Source: Candidatus Cloacimonadota bacterium (GTDB lineage Bacteria; Cloacimonadota; Cloacimonadia; Cloacimonadales; TCS61). Taken from it: a stretch of 9,469 bases of DNA. Shown here one piece after another: positions 6,173 through 9,469 of the stretch. The position numbers and the translations under genes were made by a program. Within the stretch, counting starts at the first letter, position 1. Each line of letters opens with the position of its first letter. Where the stretch lies: NCBI GenBank assembly GCA_030626645.1, contig DAOUTP010000052.1, positions 1 to 9,469 on the forward strand. The letters are read 5' to 3'. The notes under the pieces were generated by a model. It made no database searches. It saw only the letters and a program-made list of their open reading frames with translations, and was not told the origin of the DNA.

Positions 6173-6177
6173 ATGAT

Positions 6178-9100
6178 ATGTCTTTAGCAAAATTTTCTGT
6201 AGATAACGGTGTACTGATAAATATGATCATGATCATTGTATTCATATTTGGTATATATACAATGATAAACATGCCCAAGGAAGAGATGCCTGCTGTTGAC
6301 TTTGGTTCATTCTATATCATGGTCAGCTATCGTGGTGTATCTCCGGCAGAGATGGAAAAACTGGTTATAAAAAAAATTGAAGATCAGCTTACAGATTTGG
6401 AAGATGTAGATTATATAAGTTCCACAGCTTCGGAAGGAAGAGCTATTATTTTTATCCGAATGGATCCCAAGGCTGATATTGAGAAAGCCTGGAGTAATCT
6501 TAACACGGAAATGGACAAGGTGAATGACCTACCGGATGATGCAGACGATCCAATCCTGTTGCAGTTGAATATGCGTGAAGTAAATGAGATCTGCACGGTT
6601 ACGCTGGGTGGTGATCTCTCTGATAATGCTTTGCGGGAACTGGCAGACGACTTCAAAGATGAAATCTTAGACCTGGGTTATATTTCCAAAGTGGAGATAG
6701 CCGGAACGCGTGATCGCCAAATCTGGATCGATAGCAATATTCACAAATTGAAAGAATACGGCATTTCTTTGACGGATCTGGCAAATGCCATTAATATGAG
6801 AAACAAAAACGCCCCGGGTGGTTCAATTAAGGTAGGATATGCAGAATTTCTGATCAGAACCATGGGTGAATTTGATAATATCGATCAAATCGGTGATCTC
6901 GTAGTGAGAATGGATGACAATGGTCGGTCGGTACGAATAGAAGATGTAGCTGCAGTTCGCGACACATTGGAAGAAGCTACCACAATGAGTAAACTGAATG
7001 GTAAAAAAGCCGTAACAGTTGATATTTACAAGAAAGCCGACGGGAATATTATCAGAGTGATGGAAGATGTACGCGAAAAAGCAACCGAATTTGAAAATAG
7101 AATGGACGGGCTTGCGGTAGAAGTTCGAAATGATGGTTCTATCAGGGTTAAAAACAGCATAAGCACTTTGGGAAATAACGCATTAATGGGAATCATACTG
7201 GTTTTCATAGTATTGTGGATCTTCATTGGTTGGAAGAATGCTCTTTTTGCAGCCTGGGGAATTCCCTTTAGTTTTCTATTGGCTTTCATTTTAATGCAGC
7301 GCTTCGATGTTACAATAAATAACCTCAGCCTTTTTGCTTTGATCCTGGTATTGGGTATGATCGTGGATGATGCGATCATTGTGCTGGAAAATATTCATCG
7401 CTATCGAGAGATGGGGATGAGTCCGCGGGATGCTGCCATAAAAGGTACGCAAGAGATCATGTGGCCGGTAGTGGCTGCTGTAGCAACAACTATTGCTGCT
7501 TTCATGCCACTGTTGATGATGGAAGGTATGATGGGAAAATTTATGAGTGTTTTCCCAATCGTGGTTTCCATGGCATTGTTTGCATCTCTTTTTGAAAGTT
7601 TGGTGATCTTACCTTCCCATGTGGCAGAATTTAGTGGGAAAAGTAATTTTGATCGAAAGAAAAAGGATCATAAATTACATGAATGGTTAGTTCGGAAATA
7701 TCGTGTAGCTGTTAAGAAAGCACTAAGGCATAGATTGTTGACAATGCTGATTTTGATAGTTGCTTTGCTTCTTTCAGTATTGGTTTTGTTTTCCGGTTTA
7801 GTTAAATTTCAATTTTTTTCTCGTGCAAAACCACAAACCATCGTTATGAATTTAGAAACACCTACGGGAACAAGTCTTGAGAAGACGGATGAGGTTGTAA
7901 CTAAAATTGAGAACTTCATCTTGAATATGCCGGAAAAAGCTGATATTGAAGCTGTTGTGAGTACGGTAGGACAGTATTCTGAAAATCATAGAAACTTGGT
8001 AGAGACAAGAAATGCAAATGTGAAAATTGACATGGTAGAACTTGATGATATGCAGTTTAGCCATGATCAGATAAAAAACAGAATGAGAAAATTCCTCCAG
8101 ACTTTGCCCGGGCTTTATACTTTCAGTTTTAAGGATGGGCAACGTGGTGGTGCTCCTACCGGAGAAGATATTGAGATCCGCATCAAAGGTGATGATCTTA
8201 CCAGATTGGAAGAAATTGGTGAGTATGTGATCTCTGAAATTGAGAAAATTCCCGGTACTTCAGATTTGGAAACAAGTTTTTCCGAAGGTAAGAAAGAGAT
8301 CCGGATCGTTCCAAAACATGATAAGCTGGCTCTTTACGGCTTGAATGTTCAATCGATTTCTTCACTTGTCGGTTTTGCTTCCTTTGGAGGTTACATATCC
8401 AAATATCGCGGTTCCGGAATGGATGAATATGATATAATATTGAGGGTTATGGATGAACAGATCGATGAACTATCAGATTTGGAAAATCTACCTGTTCGCA
8501 CCAGGAACGGTGATGTGATCGCACTTAAAGAAGTTGCCGATCTGGAAATTGGGTCCGGTTATGCACAGATAGAACATCGTGACAGAAAAAGAATAATTAC
8601 TGTTACCGGTTCGGTGACAACTTATCAGGAAAATGGACGCACAATTCTTCGTTCCGCCGATGAAGTTACCGAGCTTTTGCGAGGAAATAAAATTACCGGT
8701 TCAAAAGGTTATCTTACCGGATTTACAGAACGTTTCCCCGGTTATCAGATAGAGTACGGCGGTCAGGCAGAAGAGCAGGCAAAAACAAATAATTCACTTT
8801 ATTTTGCTTTTGGCGTTGCGATCCTGCTAGTCTTCACGATCCTGGCTACTCAGTTTAAATCAGCCGTACAGCCGCTCATTGTGATGTTTACAATTCCCTT
8901 TGCTTTTATCGGTGTTATATTTGGACTTCTGGTAACTCGCTTACCATTCTCAATGATGACAATGATATCAGTCGTTGCACTCGCAGGAGTTGTGGTAAAT
9001 GATGCCCTGGTTCTAGTTGATTTTGTGAATCGTGAAAGGGCAAATGGAGTAGATCGATGGAATTCGTTGATTAATGCCGGCGCAATCCGTTTGCGTCCAA

Positions 9101-9342
9101 TTTTGATGACTACTTTAACAACGATTGCAGGATTCATGCCGATCATTCTTTCTACTTCCAGTATAACCGCAGATTGGAAACCGATGGCTGTGAGTATTGC
9201 TTTTGGTTTGGCATTTGCCACTGTACTTACCCTGTTTGTAATTCCGGTGATATATTCGCTGGTGGATTCATTATTCGGCAAGCTGGGAATGACACGCTTT
9301 AAGACTCATGCCAAATATGAAGACTGTGTGGATTGTGATTAA
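6178..9342 (+). CDS. AcrB-like RND efflux permease (inner-membrane pump)
   Basis: 1054 residues, the normal size for hydrophobe/amphiphile-efflux RND pumps. Helix 1 is about 12-30, followed by the conserved porter start (MPKEEMPAVDFGSFYIMVSY, then RGVSPAEMEKLVIKKIEDQL). Helices 2-6 lie about 333-480, a cytoplasmic linker rich in lysine near 490-515, helix 7 about 522-545, the second periplasmic porter/docking half to about 870, and helices 8-12 about 873-1035. Helix 4 holds GMIVDDAIIVLENI with Asp397 and Asp398, the proton-relay pair. In helix 10 the segment is GVVVNDALVLVDF, so Asn941 sits where AcrB has its relay lysine. The protein trimerises and drives export with the proton motive force, working with the adaptor and channel encoded upstream. 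The C-terminus ends in a short tail with CVDC. Heavy-metal pumps differ in helix 4, so a drug- or amphiphile-type substrate is more likely; the exact one is unknown. Confidence 0.95.
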   Translation: MSLAKFSVDNGVLINMIMIIVFIFGIYTMINMPKEEMPAVDFGSFYIMVSYRGVSPAEMEKLVIKKIEDQLTDLEDVDYISSTASEGRAIIFIRMDPKADIEKAWSNLNTEMDKVNDLPDDADDPILLQLNMREVNEICTVTLGGDLSDNALRELADDFKDEILDLGYISKVEIAGTRDRQIWIDSNIHKLKEYGISLTDLANAINMRNKNAPGGSIKVGYAEFLIRTMGEFDNIDQIGDLVVRMDDNGRSVRIEDVAAVRDTLEEATTMSKLNGKKAVTVDIYKKADGNIIRVMEDVREKATEFENRMDGLAVEVRNDGSIRVKNSISTLGNNALMGIILVFIVLWIFIGWKNALFAAWGIPFSFLLAFILMQRFDVTINNLSLFALILVLGMIVDDAIIVLENIHRYREMGMSPRDAAIKGTQEIMWPVVAAVATTIAAFMPLLMMEGMMGKFMSVFPIVVSMALFASLFESLVILPSHVAEFSGKSNFDRKKKDHKLHEWLVRKYRVAVKKALRHRLLTMLILIVALLLSVLVLFSGLVKFQFFSRAKPQTIVMNLETPTGTSLEKTDEVVTKIENFILNMPEKADIEAVVSTVGQYSENHRNLVETRNANVKIDMVELDDMQFSHDQIKNRMRKFLQTLPGLYTFSFKDGQRGGAPTGEDIEIRIKGDDLTRLEEIGEYVISEIEKIPGTSDLETSFSEGKKEIRIVPKHDKLALYGLNVQSISSLVGFASFGGYISKYRGSGMDEYDIILRVMDEQIDELSDLENLPVRTRNGDVIALKEVADLEIGSGYAQIEHRDRKRIITVTGSVTTYQENGRTILRSADEVTELLRGNKITGSKGYLTGFTERFPGYQIEYGGQAEEQAKTNNSLYFAFGVAILLVFTILATQFKSAVQPLIVMFTIPFAFIGVIFGLLVTRLPFSMMTMISVVALAGVVVNDALVLVDFVNRERANGVDRWNSLINAGAIRLRPILMTTLTTIAGFMPIILSTSSITADWKPMAVSIAFGLAFATVLTLFVIPVIYSLVDSLFGKLGMTRFKTHAKYEDCVDCD

Positions 9343-9347
9343 TAAAA

Positions 9348-9398
9348 AATCTTCCGAAGGTTGTGGAACTTTCAATAATTCGCGACCTTCGGAAGGTT
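9348..9398 (+). terminator. Strong hairpin just after the pump gene, possible terminator
   Basis: Starts 5 nt after the pump stop. Arms 9348-9367 and 9379-9398 can form a 20-bp stem in the plus-strand RNA, with an uninterrupted 11-bp Watson-Crick core (CTTCCGAAGGT against ACCTTCGGAAG), four G-U pairs elsewhere, and an 11-nt loop. No T tract follows on the plus strand; on the minus strand ATTTTTTATTAA follows, but there the G-U pairs become A-C mismatches. It may be a terminator, a 3'-end stabiliser, or a copy of a palindromic repeat. Confidence 0.55.
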
Positions 9399-9416
9399 AA
9401 ATAAAAGAAAAATATT

Positions 9417-9469
9417 GACCTTGCAAGGACTTCCTTCAAGATTTCTTGGGGGTTAGCCCTTTCAAGGTT
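9417..9469 (+). repeat. Second long imperfect hairpin, reaching the window end
   Basis: GACCTTGCAAGG (9417-9428) pairs with CCCTTTCAAGGTT at the window end with one mismatch, and inside it CCTTCAAG (9433-9440) pairs with CTTGGGGG (9445-9452) around a 4-nt loop, so the 53 nt fold into one long stem. It could extend beyond the window. No coding sequence is seen. Confidence 0.5.

Larger units (their letters stand above)
5836..6177. repeat. Non-coding mosaic of dispersed-repeat phrases inside the operon
   Basis: The gap between adaptor and pump holds several degenerate repeat phrases with a period near 10 bp: CACGAATTACACGAATTTAC (5899-5918), GCACGGAGGAGCACGG (5948-5963), CACCGAATAACACCGAATTA (6035-6054), and on the minus strand AAGAACACGAAGAACCGCG (6131-6149). 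Near the edges ACCACGAAAAACGATTT (5872-5888) and, inverted, ACCGCGAAAAAAGGATTT (6118-6135) form an imperfect inverted repeat. Phrases of this style are common intergenic litter in many environmental bacterial genomes. A frame is open through the block (ATG 5855 to 6187) but it overlaps the pump start, has no good ribosome binding site and just translates the repeats, so I do not call a gene. The last bases carry the pump's ribosome binding site. Confidence 0.7.

Noticed and set aside
5850..6177. CRISPR array in the repeat block
   Set aside because: The repeats are degenerate, of unequal length and not separated by uniform spacers; no cas genes are nearby.
5855..6187. Open frame of 110 codons between adaptor and pump
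   Set aside because: It translates the degenerate repeat phrases, lacks a good ribosome binding site, overlaps the pump start and resembles no protein family; the frame is open because the repeat phrases contain few stops.
9417..9469. Integron attC-like site at the window end (GTTAGCC with paired arms)
   Set aside because: The core does not fit GTTRRRY, no matching complementary core is placed correctly, and no cassette structure or integrase is seen.

Overview
The window is AT-rich and compact and comes from a Gram-negative (diderm) bacterium. It encodes an outer-membrane TolC-family channel, a lipoprotein-type membrane-fusion adaptor and an inner-membrane RND pump, which only make sense in a cell with two membranes. 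The AT-rich coding style, the purine-rich ribosome binding sites and the short palindromic and 'CACGAA'-type intergenic repeats are reminiscent of uncultured anaerobic lineages such as Cloacimonadota or other members of the wider Fibrobacterota-Chlorobi-Bacteroidota neighbourhood. That placement is an impression, not something shown by a marker gene here.

Left part (1-2462). The window opens inside a plus-strand gene for a PDZ-domain protein whose N-terminus lies outside. It ends at a perfect 36-nt palindrome that probably terminates transcription from both sides. Facing it on the minus strand are two translationally coupled genes, a small two-helix membrane protein followed by an AMMECR1-domain protein (AmmA type). 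Further upstream on the same strand is an exported Bax-like glucosaminidase, probably a separate transcription unit.

Middle (2463-2817). This 355-nt divergent control region lies between the glucosaminidase and the efflux operon. It contains three short palindromes built on ATTCT/AGAAT, two of which share the 10-mer CTATTCTACT in opposite orientations, plus a 13-bp direct repeat. They are the best candidates for operators of the PadR regulator encoded immediately downstream.

Right part (2818-9342). A four-gene plus-strand efflux operon: PadR-family regulator, TolC-family outer-membrane factor (4-nt overlap with padR), HlyD/AcrA-type lipoprotein adaptor, and an AcrB-like RND permease of 1054 residues. 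Together they would form a tripartite pump spanning both membranes, with PadR as the likely effector-responsive repressor. The set is interrupted between adaptor and permease by a 342-nt non-coding block of degenerate dispersed-repeat phrases with an imperfect inverted repeat near its edges. After the permease come two consecutive hairpins; the second is cut by the window end.

I see no CRISPR array, transposase, phage gene, rRNA or tRNA. The core content is a recognisable efflux operon and flanking housekeeping-type genes. The least explained material is non-coding: the repeat block inside the operon, the hairpin pair after it, and the operator cluster before it.
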